Program-made: the position numbers and the translations under genes | The notes under the pieces: model-generated | Told to the model about the DNA's origin: nothing | Database searches by the model: none | What the model saw: the letters and a program-made list of their open reading frames with translations, nothing else | Shown here: in pieces, positions 8,898-15,737 of the stretch | Numbering within the stretch: position 1 is the stretch's first letter | Layout: every line of letters begins with the position of its first letter | NCBI GenBank assembly: GCA_965279075.1 | Contig: CBDIHI010000010.1 | Span: 372,001 to 436,000, forward strand | Origin: SZAS-79 sp965279075 | GTDB taxonomy: Bacteria > Pseudomonadota > Gammaproteobacteria > Burkholderiales > SG8-39 | Direction: 5' to 3' | DNA: 64,000 nt

Positions 8898-9827
8898 ATG
8901 CGCGAAATGGGTTTCAGGATTGGGCTCGACCTTGGTGGAACCAAGATCGAGATCGCCGCATTGGACCGCACCGGGCAGATCGTCGAGCGCATGCGCATCG
9001 CGACGCCCGAGGGCGACTACGACGGCACGCTGGATGCGATGGCCGATCTTGTATCGCGGGTGGAGCATGCCGTGGGGGCTCGCTGCACGGTTGGTGTGGC
9101 GACCCCCGGTTCGATCTCGCCTGCCACGGGCATGCTGCGCAACTCGAATTCGGTCTGCCTGAACGGCCGTCCATTCAGGCAGGACCTCGAGCGCCGGCTT
9201 GGCCGCGAGATCCGCATTGAGAACGACGCCAACTGCTTCGCGCTCTCCGAGGCGACCGATGGCGCGGGAAAAGGGATGGGCACTGTGTTTGGCGTGATAC
9301 TCGGGACCGGCGTGGGCGGCGGGATTGTCGTTGGCGGCAGCCTGCTACGGGGCGTCAACGGCGTGGGCGGGGAATGGGGCCACAACCCGTTGCCGTGGCC
9401 ACGCGCGGACGAACTTCCGGGCCGCCGGTGCTACTGCGGCCGGGACGGATGTATCGAGACTTTCCTGTCGGGTCCCGGCCTGGCTTTCGACCACGCCCGG
9501 GCCGGAGGCGGCCCACTCGCGGGGGAGGAGATCGTTTCCCGGGGGCTGGGGGGGGATGCGGGGTGCCTGGCGGCCCTTGAGCGCTACGAGGAACGCCTGG
9601 CGCGCGCCCTGGCCTCGGTCATCAACATCCTCGACCCGGACGCAATCGTCCTCGGCGGGGGGCTGTCGAATGTCGGCCGCTGGTACGACACAGTGCCGCA
9701 CCTCTGGGGCCGGTACGTATTTTCCGACGTGATCCAAACCCGGCTCGTTCGCCATGCGCATGGCGACTCCAGCGGGGTGCGAGGTGCGGCCTGGCTGTGG
9801 GGAACCAGGCCGCTGCCCGAGGCATGA
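8898..9827 (+). CDS. ROK-family sugar kinase (fructokinase-like)
   Basis: 309-residue ROK kinase that phosphorylates a hexose or N-acetylhexosamine with ATP. Visible motifs are the phosphate-binding GLDLGGTKIE near the N-terminus, the catalytic ENDANCFALSEA, the glycine-rich LGTGVGGGIVV, and the zinc-binding cluster GRRCYCGRDGCIETFLSGP. The C-terminal LDPDAIVLGGGLSN completes the domain. No helix-turn-helix precedes it, so it is an enzyme rather than a ROK repressor. The layout is closest to bacterial fructokinase/Mak; glucosamine or N-acetylglucosamine kinase is the alternative. The start ATG 8898 has AAGGA about 11 nt upstream; an internal ATG at 8907 is possible. Confidence 0.88.
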   Translation: MREMGFRIGLDLGGTKIEIAALDRTGQIVERMRIATPEGDYDGTLDAMADLVSRVEHAVGARCTVGVATPGSISPATGMLRNSNSVCLNGRPFRQDLERRLGREIRIENDANCFALSEATDGAGKGMGTVFGVILGTGVGGGIVVGGSLLRGVNGVGGEWGHNPLPWPRADELPGRRCYCGRDGCIETFLSGPGLAFDHARAGGGPLAGEEIVSRGLGGDAGCLAALERYEERLARALASVINILDPDAIVLGGGLSNVGRWYDTVPHLWGRYVFSDVIQTRLVRHAHGDSSGVRGAAWLWGTRPLPEA

Positions 9828-9869
9828 CAAGTTCTTACCTGCCGGGGCAGGCCGGTGTGGCAAACCCCC

Positions 9870-9875
9870 TATAAT
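9870..9875 (+). promoter_or_regulatory. -10 hexamer for the Hpt/cyclase/kinase operon
   Basis: A consensus TATAAT 36 nt before the Hpt start in an otherwise GC-rich 83-bp gap. No good -35 box lies 16-18 bp upstream, so an activator or an extended element may be needed. Confidence 0.5.
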
Positions 9876-9910
9876 CCTGCTTCACAAACAAAAAAAGCAC
9901 ATCGACGCCC

Positions 9911-10216
9911 ATGGCCGATATCAACTACACCGCGGTGGTCGCCAAGGATCTCGAGGACCTGATACCCGTGTTCATGAAGAACCGGACGACGGAGATCGAC
10001 GCCCTCAAGGCGGCGATCGGCGCCGGCGATTTCGAGCAACTCAAGCAGCTGGGTCATCGCATGAAGGGCGTGGGCAATTCGTACGGGTTCGCGCCGATTT
10101 CGGATTTCGGCAAGACCATCGAGGACGGCGCCAAGACGTCCGACAAGGCCGTGATCGAAGGCTGCATCTCCACCTATGCCGACTATCTCGCCAAGGTGCA
10201 GATTGTCTATGAGTGA
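9911..10216 (+). CDS. stand-alone histidine phosphotransfer (Hpt) protein
   Basis: 101-residue Hpt domain with the signature LGHRMKGVGNSYGF; His49 is the expected phosphoryl-accepting residue. Hpt proteins relay phosphate between response-regulator receiver domains and have no catalytic activity of their own. It is the first gene of a tight operon: its stop overlaps the next start by 8 nt (ATGAGTGA). The two genes after it both begin with receiver domains, and a PAS histidine kinase and a lone response regulator face it across a palindrome. It therefore probably couples that kinase or response regulator to the two receiver-effector proteins (inference). Confidence 0.88.
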   Translation: MADINYTAVVAKDLEDLIPVFMKNRTTEIDALKAAIGAGDFEQLKQLGHRMKGVGNSYGFAPISDFGKTIEDGAKTSDKAVIEGCISTYADYLAKVQIVYE

Positions 10217-11336
10217 AGGGGCCACGCCCTTTCGCGTGCTGGTCGTCGACGACGACCCGGACATGGGCGCCTACCTGTCGCTGCTGCTGAAGAAGGAAGG
10301 CATGCAGGCCGACGTGGTCGAGGACGGCGACGCCGGCCTGGTGCGCGTGATGACCGACCCGCCGGACCTGATCCTCCTTGACGTCATGATGCCGGGGCTG
10401 TCCGGGTTCGAGATCTGCCAGCGCCTGAAGGGCGAGGAAGCCACAGCCCTGATCCCGATCGTGCTGATCACCGGGCTGGAGGACCAGCAGAGCCGCATCA
10501 AGGGCATCGAGGCCGGCGCGGACGATTTCCTTTCCAAGCCGGTCAAGCGGGAAGAACTCCTCGCCCGCGTAAAGACGCTTCGCCGCCTGCACGAGACCAG
10601 GAAGGAGCTGGAGCGCCGGCGCCTGGCCGCGGAAGTCGAGCGCAAGGAAGCCATCCGCAAGACGTTCTCGCGCTACATCTCGCCGCGCCTCGCCGACCGC
10701 ATCATGGGAGATGCGGGCAATCAGAAGGACATCTTCTCCAAGGCGCAGCGCTCGAGCGTCGTGGCGTTGTTTGCGGACCTGCGCGGCTTCACCCGCCTGA
10801 CCGATCGCACGGAGGTCGGGCGCGTCGTGGAGATGCTCAACGAGTACTTCTCGATCCTCTCCGAGGCCGCCTACCGCCACGAGGCGACGATCTTCAACAT
10901 GGCGGGCGACGCGCTGCTGGTCGGCTTCAACGTGCCGTTCCCCCAGAAGCAGCCGGCGGTCCTCGCCTACAGGTGCGCGCAGGAGATGCTGACCCGCTTC
11001 GCCCCCGTTGCGGTCCGCTGGGAGCAGGAGCTCGGCCTCGGCACCGGGGTGGGGATCGGCATCTGCATGGGCGAGGCGGTGATCGGCAACGTGGGCTCGC
11101 CGCACTACATGAGCTACACGATCATCGGCAACCCGGTGAACAGTGCCGCGCGCCTGATGCAGCTCGCCCAGCCCTACGAGGTGCTGATCTGCGACAGGGT
11201 CCACGCCGAGCTGCAGGGCGTCGTGCCGGCCGGGGATTTCGAGTCCCGCGGCGACGTCACGCTGCGTGGCCGGGCGGACCCGATCAAGGTCTTCAACGCC
11301 AGGATCGCCCTGCCCGGGACGGCGTTCGGAGCCTGA
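10209..11336 (+). CDS. response regulator with class III adenylate/guanylate cyclase output
   Basis: 375-residue protein. Residues about 8-125 are a receiver domain (VLVVDDDPDMG; phospho-acceptor Asp58 in LILLDVMMPG; conserved Lys in FLSKPVK). A charged, probably coiled-coil linker follows (RKELERRRLAAEVERKEA). Residues about 185-375 are a class III nucleotide cyclase with FADLRGFTRL (metal Asp), NMAGDALLVGF (second metal Asp), GIGICMGEAVIGNVG and YTIIGNPVNSAARL. Product is most likely cAMP, made when the receiver is phosphorylated; substrate choice is not provable by eye. The start ATG 10209 was chosen because it overlaps the Hpt stop; an upstream ATG at 10176 lies inside the Hpt gene and is less likely. 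Two nt separate its stop from the next start. Confidence 0.9.
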   Translation: MSEGATPFRVLVVDDDPDMGAYLSLLLKKEGMQADVVEDGDAGLVRVMTDPPDLILLDVMMPGLSGFEICQRLKGEEATALIPIVLITGLEDQQSRIKGIEAGADDFLSKPVKREELLARVKTLRRLHETRKELERRRLAAEVERKEAIRKTFSRYISPRLADRIMGDAGNQKDIFSKAQRSSVVALFADLRGFTRLTDRTEVGRVVEMLNEYFSILSEAAYRHEATIFNMAGDALLVGFNVPFPQKQPAVLAYRCAQEMLTRFAPVAVRWEQELGLGTGVGIGICMGEAVIGNVGSPHYMSYTIIGNPVNSAARLMQLAQPYEVLICDRVHAELQGVVPAGDFESRGDVTLRGRADPIKVFNARIALPGTAFGA

Positions 11337-11337
11337 C

Positions 11338-12582
11338 ATGCGCGTACTGATCATCGACGACGACGAGGACCTGCGCAACCTGCTGGGGCATTACCTCAAG
11401 CAGCAGTGGCCGCAGGCCGAGGTCGAGGAGTTCGACCCGCTGGTGCGAGACCTCCCCGACGACAAGTTCCCCCTCGGCAGCTACGACGTCGTGATCCTCG
11501 ACTACATGCTCGGCCGTGGCGACGGGCTGGAGTGGCTGCGCGAGTTCAAGGCGCGCATCGACTGCCCCCCGGTCGTCTTCCTGACCGGCGCCGGCAACGA
11601 AGTGATCGCAGTGCGCGCCATGAAGTTCGGCGCCGACGATTACCTGAGGAAGCAGGAGCTCACGCGGGAGCGCCTGCTCAATTCGATCCGCGACGTCACG
11701 CAGAAGAAGATCGAGCGCACCGTGACGCCGGAGGTCGCCGCGCGCCTGGAAGGCCAGACCCTCGGCGCGCGCATCACCGTGCCCGGCATCCGCATCCTGC
11801 ACATGATCGGCGAAGGTGGGATGTCCCGCGTATACCTCGCCTCGCGCGAGGCCGATGACGAGCCGCTGGTGGTCAAGATCCTGCGCAGCGAAGTCACCGA
11901 GGACCAGAATTCGCTCGAACGCTTCCTCGAGGAGTACTCCCTCATCGAGCGCATCCGCAGCCCGCACGTCGCCCGGATCCACAGCCATGGCGTTTCGGAA
12001 GGGCACGCCTACCTCGTCATGGAATTCTTCGACGGCGGCGATCTCAGCCAGCGACTGAACGGCAAGCCGATGGAGCCCGAGTCGGCGCTCAAGATCTTCC
12101 GCGAGCTGATGTTTGCGCTTGGGGATATCCACGAGACCGGCGTGCTGCACCGCGACCTCAAGCCGCAGAACCTGATGTTCAGGAAGGACGGCAGCCTCGC
12201 GATCGTCGACTTCGGCATCGCCAAGCACATCGACGCGGTGGACCGCACCAACCATGGCGAGATCCTCGGCACGCCGCGCTACATGAGCCCCGAGCAGGTG
12301 CAGGGCCGGGCGCTCGACCTGCGCACCGACATCTACAGTGCCGGCGTGCTGCTTTTCCAGATGCTCTCGGGCGAGCACCTCTTCAGCGGCACCTCGGCCG
12401 TCGAAGTCGCGCTGCACCACCTCAACACCCCTCCGCCCGCGCTACCCGAGGGGCTCGACAGGTACCAGCGGCTGCTGGACAAGCTGGTGGAGAAGGACCG
12501 CGATGCGCGGTTCAGGAACGCCGACGAGGTGCTGGGGTTCCTTTCGAGGAAGTTCTACCAGGCGGAAGCGGACCTGCACTGA
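11338..12582 (+). CDS. receiver domain fused to Hanks-type Ser/Thr protein kinase
   Basis: 414-residue fusion. Residues 1-120 are a receiver (VLIIDDDEDLR; Asp55 in VVILDYMLGR; Lys105 in YLRKQEL, where KQ replaces the usual KP). Residues about 150-405 are a complete eukaryotic-like kinase: glycine loop IGEGGMSRVYLA, Lys180 in VVKIL, catalytic loop HRDLKPQN with Asp273, metal-binding DFGIAK with Asp291, and SPEQ in place of APE. All catalytic residues are present. There are no transmembrane segments or PASTA repeats, so it is cytosolic and controlled through its receiver rather than by an external ligand. The start ATG 11338 lies 2 nt after the cyclase stop; a longer reading from 11266 would overlap the cyclase. 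REC-STK fusions are uncommon. Confidence 0.9.
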   Translation: MRVLIIDDDEDLRNLLGHYLKQQWPQAEVEEFDPLVRDLPDDKFPLGSYDVVILDYMLGRGDGLEWLREFKARIDCPPVVFLTGAGNEVIAVRAMKFGADDYLRKQELTRERLLNSIRDVTQKKIERTVTPEVAARLEGQTLGARITVPGIRILHMIGEGGMSRVYLASREADDEPLVVKILRSEVTEDQNSLERFLEEYSLIERIRSPHVARIHSHGVSEGHAYLVMEFFDGGDLSQRLNGKPMEPESALKIFRELMFALGDIHETGVLHRDLKPQNLMFRKDGSLAIVDFGIAKHIDAVDRTNHGEILGTPRYMSPEQVQGRALDLRTDIYSAGVLLFQMLSGEHLFSGTSAVEVALHHLNTPPPALPEGLDRYQRLLDKLVEKDRDARFRNADEVLGFLSRKFYQAEADLH

Positions 12583-12632
12583 GGCCGGCGCATCGCCGGA
12601 TCAGGCGATGGTTCGGTTTTGAATTTCCCCTG

Positions 12633-12702
12633 TCTCCCCATTTTGTGAGGTTTCTTCGTTTGCGCGTCCGCGCAAACGATCAAGCCTCACAAAATGGGGA
12701 GA
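12633..12702. repeat. 70-nt nested palindrome between convergent signalling genes
   Basis: Outer arms of 18 nt pair perfectly: TCTCCCCATTTTGTGAGG at 12633-12650 with its exact complement at 12685-12702. Inside, 6-nt unpaired segments (12651-12656 and 12679-12684) flank a second perfect 10-bp stem, CGTTTGCGCG at 12657-12666 and its complement at 12669-12678, closed by a 2-nt loop. It lies between the stop of the REC-kinase gene and the stop of the reverse response-regulator gene, so a bidirectional terminator is the default reading. There is no run of T on either side, and the symmetry is far greater than a terminator needs. A dispersed palindromic repeat or a protein-binding site are alternatives. 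Confidence 0.85.
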
Positions 12703-12745
12703 TTCGTTTAAGGGCGAAAAACCAAAGCGAGGCCTGCCCGAAGCC

Positions 12746-13135
12746 TCAGGGCAGCGTATCCCAGATTCCCCTGAGCTGGTCCGGCAGGTCCTTCGGGGAG
12801 AAGGGCTTGGAGACGATACCGGCCGCGCCCAGGGCCGCGAGTTCGGCGTGGTCCTTGACGGTGGCCTTGGCGGTGATGAAGACCACCGGGTAGGCCGCCG
12901 TTTCGGGGATCTCGCGCATGGTCTTCAGCAGTGTCGGGCCGTCCATGCCCGGCATCATCCAGTCGAGCATCACGAGGTCGGGCTTGAACACCTTGATGCC
13001 TTCGATGGCCTTGAGCGGGTCGCTCTCGACCATGACGGTCATCTTGCCTATCCTCTCGAGCGACATCCGCACGATGCGCTGGATGTCCTCGTCGTCCTCG
13101 GCGTAGAAGATGCGTTCGAGCGGTTTTGCGGGCAT
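12746..13135 (-). CDS. single-domain response regulator
   Basis: 129 residues, a receiver domain only (FYAEDDEDIQ acidic pocket; phospho-acceptor Asp58 in LVMLDWMMPGMDG; Thr in VVFITAKA; conserved Lys in IVSKPFSP). With no output domain it acts as a phosphate shuttle or through protein contact, like CheY or Spo0F. It follows the histidine kinase gene by 16 nt in the same direction, so the two are co-transcribed. With the Hpt protein across the palindrome, the parts form a possible kinase, REC, Hpt, REC-effector relay. Confidence 0.9.
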   Translation of the reverse strand: MPAKPLERIFYAEDDEDIQRIVRMSLERIGKMTVMVESDPLKAIEGIKVFKPDLVMLDWMMPGMDGPTLLKTMREIPETAAYPVVFITAKATVKDHAELAALGAAGIVSKPFSPKDLPDQLRGIWDTLP

Positions 13136-13151
13136 GAGGGGCTCCGGCGGG

Positions 13152-14939
13152 CTATTCGGCGTTGTGGATGGGGAGCTCGAACCAGAAGGTCGTGCCGCCG
13201 CCCTGGCGATCGCTGAACCCGATGGTGCCGTCCATCATCTCGATGAGGCGCTTGCAGATGGCGAGGCCGAGACCGGTGCCGCCCTTGGCGCGCGTGTCGG
13301 CGGAGTCCGCCTGGGCGAAACGTCCGAAGATCCGGTTGCGGAAGGCTTCGGGGATGCCGCTCCCACGGTCGCTGACGGTTACCACGACCACGCGGGGGTT
13401 GGCCCTGCGCAACTCGATGTCCACGCTGCCGCCCGCGGGCGAGAACTTGGCGGAGTTGGAGATCAGGTTGGTCATCACCTGCAGCAGCCGCTTGTGGTCG
13501 GCGTTGACCATGATGCCCGAGCCCAGTCCGGCCGAGGTCAGCTTCACGTTGTAGCGGTCGGCGAAGCCCTGGTTGAGCTTCACGGATTCTTCGACCAGCT
13601 TGTCCATCGGCATGGGTTCGGAGAAGAGGGTCAGCTTGCCCGAGTCGATCTTCTCGATGTCGAGGATGTCGTTGATAAGGTCCAGCAGGCGCTGGCCGTT
13701 GCGTTCCGCCACCTCGGTCAGCTCGGCCTGGTCCTTGTTCAGGTCGCCGAGGACCCCCGCGTTGACCAGCTGGAGGGACCCGATGATCGAGGTGAGCGGG
13801 GTCCGCAGCTCGTGAGAGAGGGTGGAGGTGAACTCCTGCTTGAGGCGGTCGGCCTCGAGCTGCTGGGTGATGTCGCGCCCCTGCGCGATGATCGAGATGA
13901 TGTTGCCTTCGTCGTTCACCAGCGGAGTCACGGTCCACTCGCAGACGACCTCGATTCCGTCGCGGCGCGGGTTGGTGATCTTCAGGCCGGCCACCGATTC
14001 GCGGGTTTCGATGAGGTGTTTCCACCTCGCGTCGAACTCGGCATGGTTCTCGGGGCGCACGAGGATCTTGATCGACTCGCCCTTCTCGACGAGCTCCGCG
14101 GCCGGGTAGCCGAAGAGGTTCTGGGCCTCGCGGTTCACGTCCTTGATGCGCCCTTCGGCGTCGAGCTCGAGCACCGCGATCGGCGAGCGCTCGGCGAACA
14201 GCTCCAGCTTCCTGCCCGAGGCCTCGACCTGTCGGCGGACCTCCTCGAGTTCGATCAGCTGGCGTTCCAGGCGCTGGTTGAGCTCGGTGTAATCCTCCGT
14301 CAACCGTCCGTAGGAGACCCGCAGCCGGTAGCCCGACACGAAGACCTGGTTCATCCGGTAGGCGACCGAGCAGTTGATCGCGAAGAAGATCGGGATCATG
14401 AACGACAGCTCGGTGAACAGGCGCGACCCGAAGGTGATCAGCACCACCTCGAAGGGGAACATGACCCCGGCGGCATAGAGGGCGTAAACCCACCAGACTG
14501 CGGCGAACAGCGGCAGTCCGCCCGCGGACATGCCGGCGAGCACGAAAGCGAGGAATACCTGCTGCTCGTCGGTGTGGCCGGGAAAGAATACGGCGCCGGC
14601 GAAACCCCATGTGACGCCGCTGCCGAGCGCGCCGATCGCGAAGCGCCGCAGCCAGACGTCCGGGGCCGTGTCGCGGTTCTGGGCGTGCTTGTAGGCCAGC
14701 ACGAGCCCGTAGCGGGCGAGGCAGACGAACACCATCAGGATCGCCCAGAACACCACCAGCTCGCCGATCTTGGCCGACGAGTACAGCTCGAAGGCCAGCA
14801 CGGTCCCGATGATGAGCGTGACACCGATGCCCAGCGGGGCCTGCCGGTAGAGGATCTCGACCTGGTCGGCGAGGACGCGAACGCGGTCGCTTCGGTCGCG
14901 GCTGGAGTCCGCCGGGGCGGTGATCGTTTGGGCAGTCAT
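13152..14939 (-). CDS. membrane PAS histidine kinase
   Basis: 595 residues. The N-terminal ~200 residues hold about six hydrophobic segments (for example 34-52, 60-82, 101-119, 127-150, 153-170, 179-194) forming an unclassified membrane sensor of MASE-like character. A short coiled coil (about 212-245) is followed by a PAS domain (about 246-360, ending IAQGRDITQQ). The HisKA domain has FTSTLSHELRTPLTS with His376. The HATPase domain shows N box NLISNSAKFSP, G1 VSDRGSGIPE, F box IFGRFAQAD and G2 GGTGLGLAICK. All catalytic boxes are intact, and there is no attached receiver. Its stop lies 16 nt before the lone response regulator. Confidence 0.92.
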   Translation of the reverse strand: MTAQTITAPADSSRDRSDRVRVLADQVEILYRQAPLGIGVTLIIGTVLAFELYSSAKIGELVVFWAILMVFVCLARYGLVLAYKHAQNRDTAPDVWLRRFAIGALGSGVTWGFAGAVFFPGHTDEQQVFLAFVLAGMSAGGLPLFAAVWWVYALYAAGVMFPFEVVLITFGSRLFTELSFMIPIFFAINCSVAYRMNQVFVSGYRLRVSYGRLTEDYTELNQRLERQLIELEEVRRQVEASGRKLELFAERSPIAVLELDAEGRIKDVNREAQNLFGYPAAELVEKGESIKILVRPENHAEFDARWKHLIETRESVAGLKITNPRRDGIEVVCEWTVTPLVNDEGNIISIIAQGRDITQQLEADRLKQEFTSTLSHELRTPLTSIIGSLQLVNAGVLGDLNKDQAELTEVAERNGQRLLDLINDILDIEKIDSGKLTLFSEPMPMDKLVEESVKLNQGFADRYNVKLTSAGLGSGIMVNADHKRLLQVMTNLISNSAKFSPAGGSVDIELRRANPRVVVVTVSDRGSGIPEAFRNRIFGRFAQADSADTRAKGGTGLGLAICKRLIEMMDGTIGFSDRQGGGTTFWFELPIHNAE

Positions 14940-14948
14940 CCTGCCCGG

Positions 14949-14975
14949 ATTATATAGAGGGAAAGGCTGCTACAA
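14949..14975 (-). promoter_or_regulatory. candidate promoter of the histidine kinase gene
   Basis: On the reverse strand a TATAAT (14949-14954) lies 15 bp downstream of TTGTAG (14970-14975). The -10 box ends only 9 nt before the kinase ATG, which predicts a leader of at most a few nt. The -35 element overlaps the lexA stop codon. Confidence 0.4.
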
Positions 14976-15599
14976 CGCGCGGGGATTGCGGATGACGCCC
15001 ACCGCGATGCCCTCGATTTCGAGGTCGCCGGTGCGAATGTCGATTTCGATGGGCTCGAACTCGGGGTTCTCCGGCATCAGCTGCACCGTATGCCCCCGCT
15101 TGCGCAGGCGCTTCACGGTGACTTCGTCGGCGATGCGCGCGACCACGACCTGGCCGGTGCGCGCCTCGTTGGTCTTGTGCACCGCAAGCAGGTCCCCGTC
15201 GAGGATGCCGATGTCGCGCATGGACAGGCCCTTGACGGTGAGCAGGTAGTCGGCCCGCGGGGTGAACATGTTGGGGTCCACCTGGAAGCGGCCCTGCACG
15301 TGCTCCTCCGCCAGGATCGGCGAACCGGCGGCCACGCGGCCTATGACCGGAAGGTCCATCAGGCGGCCGGGGCGGGTGTTCGCCTTGGTGTCGTTGACGC
15401 GTATGCCGCGCGAAGCGCCGGAGAGGATGTCGATCGCGCCTTTTTTCTCGAGGGCGCGCAGGTGCTGCTCGGCGGCGTTCACCGAGCGGAACCCCATGCG
15501 CTCGGCGATCTCGGCGCGGGTCGGCGGGAAGCCCGACACCTCGGTGAGCTCGCGTATCAGCTGCAGGATCTCGGACTGGCGATCGGTCAGGGCTTCCAT
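14970..15599 (-). CDS. lexA: LexA, SOS-response repressor and self-cleaving protease
   Basis: 209 residues. An N-terminal winged helix-turn-helix (about 1-65; PPTRAEIAERMGFRS is the recognition region) binds SOS boxes. The C-terminal peptidase S24 domain has the cleavage bond Ala91-Gly92 (GRVAAGSP), nucleophile Ser126 (KGLSMRDIG) and general-base Lys163 (TVKRL), positions that match E. coli Ser119 and Lys156. RecA-stimulated self-cleavage derepresses DNA-damage genes. The start ATG 15599 was chosen because it begins at the family's N-terminus (MEALTDRQSEIL); the frame extends 40 codons further, through the promoter and operator, and that part is non-coding. Autoregulated by the SOS box just upstream. 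Confidence 0.97.
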   Translation of the reverse strand: MEALTDRQSEILQLIRELTEVSGFPPTRAEIAERMGFRSVNAAEQHLRALEKKGAIDILSGASRGIRVNDTKANTRPGRLMDLPVIGRVAAGSPILAEEHVQGRFQVDPNMFTPRADYLLTVKGLSMRDIGILDGDLLAVHKTNEARTGQVVVARIADEVTVKRLRKRGHTVQLMPENPEFEPIEIDIRTGDLEIEGIAVGVIRNPRAL

Positions 15600-15620
15600 G
15601 GCATCTCCGCGCGGCGCGCT

Positions 15621-15638
15621 ACTGTGGCTATTGACAGT
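15621..15638. promoter_or_regulatory. LexA operator (SOS box)
   Basis: ACTGTGGCTATTGACAGT is a perfect match to CTGT-N8-ACAG extended by one base pair on each side. It begins 22 nt upstream of the lexA ATG and covers the predicted transcription start, the usual place for autorepression. A weaker second site, CTG-N10-CAC read on the reverse strand, overlaps the -10 box at about 15635-15654, similar to the tandem boxes of E. coli lexA. Confidence 0.85.
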
Positions 15639-15641
15639 GCA

Positions 15642-15669
15642 ATTATATCCAGTAGTCGGGATTTTGCAA
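15642..15669 (-). promoter_or_regulatory. lexA promoter
   Basis: On the reverse strand, -35 TTGCAA (15664-15669) and consensus -10 TATAAT (15642-15647) are separated by 16 bp. The SOS box lies directly downstream of the -10 element. Confidence 0.75.
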
Positions 15670-15710
15670 GCAGGGCAGGGAGTTACGTCAACCGTGAGGA
15701 GCAGGGCGGT

Positions 15711-15716
15711 TACAAT
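15711..15716 (+). promoter_or_regulatory. candidate -10 element for pncB
   Basis: TACAAT, 21 nt before the pncB TTG start, with no convincing -35 hexamer. It lies about 70 bp from the lexA -10, back to back in the divergent region. Confidence 0.35.
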
Positions 15717-15724
15717 CACGGCTC

Positions 15725-15730
15725 AGGAGA
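15725..15730 (+). promoter_or_regulatory. ribosome binding site deciding the pncB TTG start
   Basis: AGGAGA placed 7 nt before TTG 15738. No ATG or GTG in this frame lies close by, so the Shine-Dalgarno sequence supports initiation at TTG. Confidence 0.7.
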
Positions 15731-15737
15731 CCCCGCT

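Noticed and set aside
10176..10208. Upstream ATG for the REC-cyclase protein
   Set aside because: It lies within the Hpt gene and adds 11 residues absent from receiver domains; ATG 10209 overlaps the Hpt stop in the usual coupled way.
12633..12702. Calling the palindrome an ordinary rho-independent terminator
   Set aside because: No T tract on either side and the stem is much longer than needed, so it is listed as a repeat with termination only as one option.
13110..14957. 615-codon open frame opposite the histidine kinase
   Set aside because: The reverse frame carries all kinase boxes; this one has no domain and shadow-like composition.
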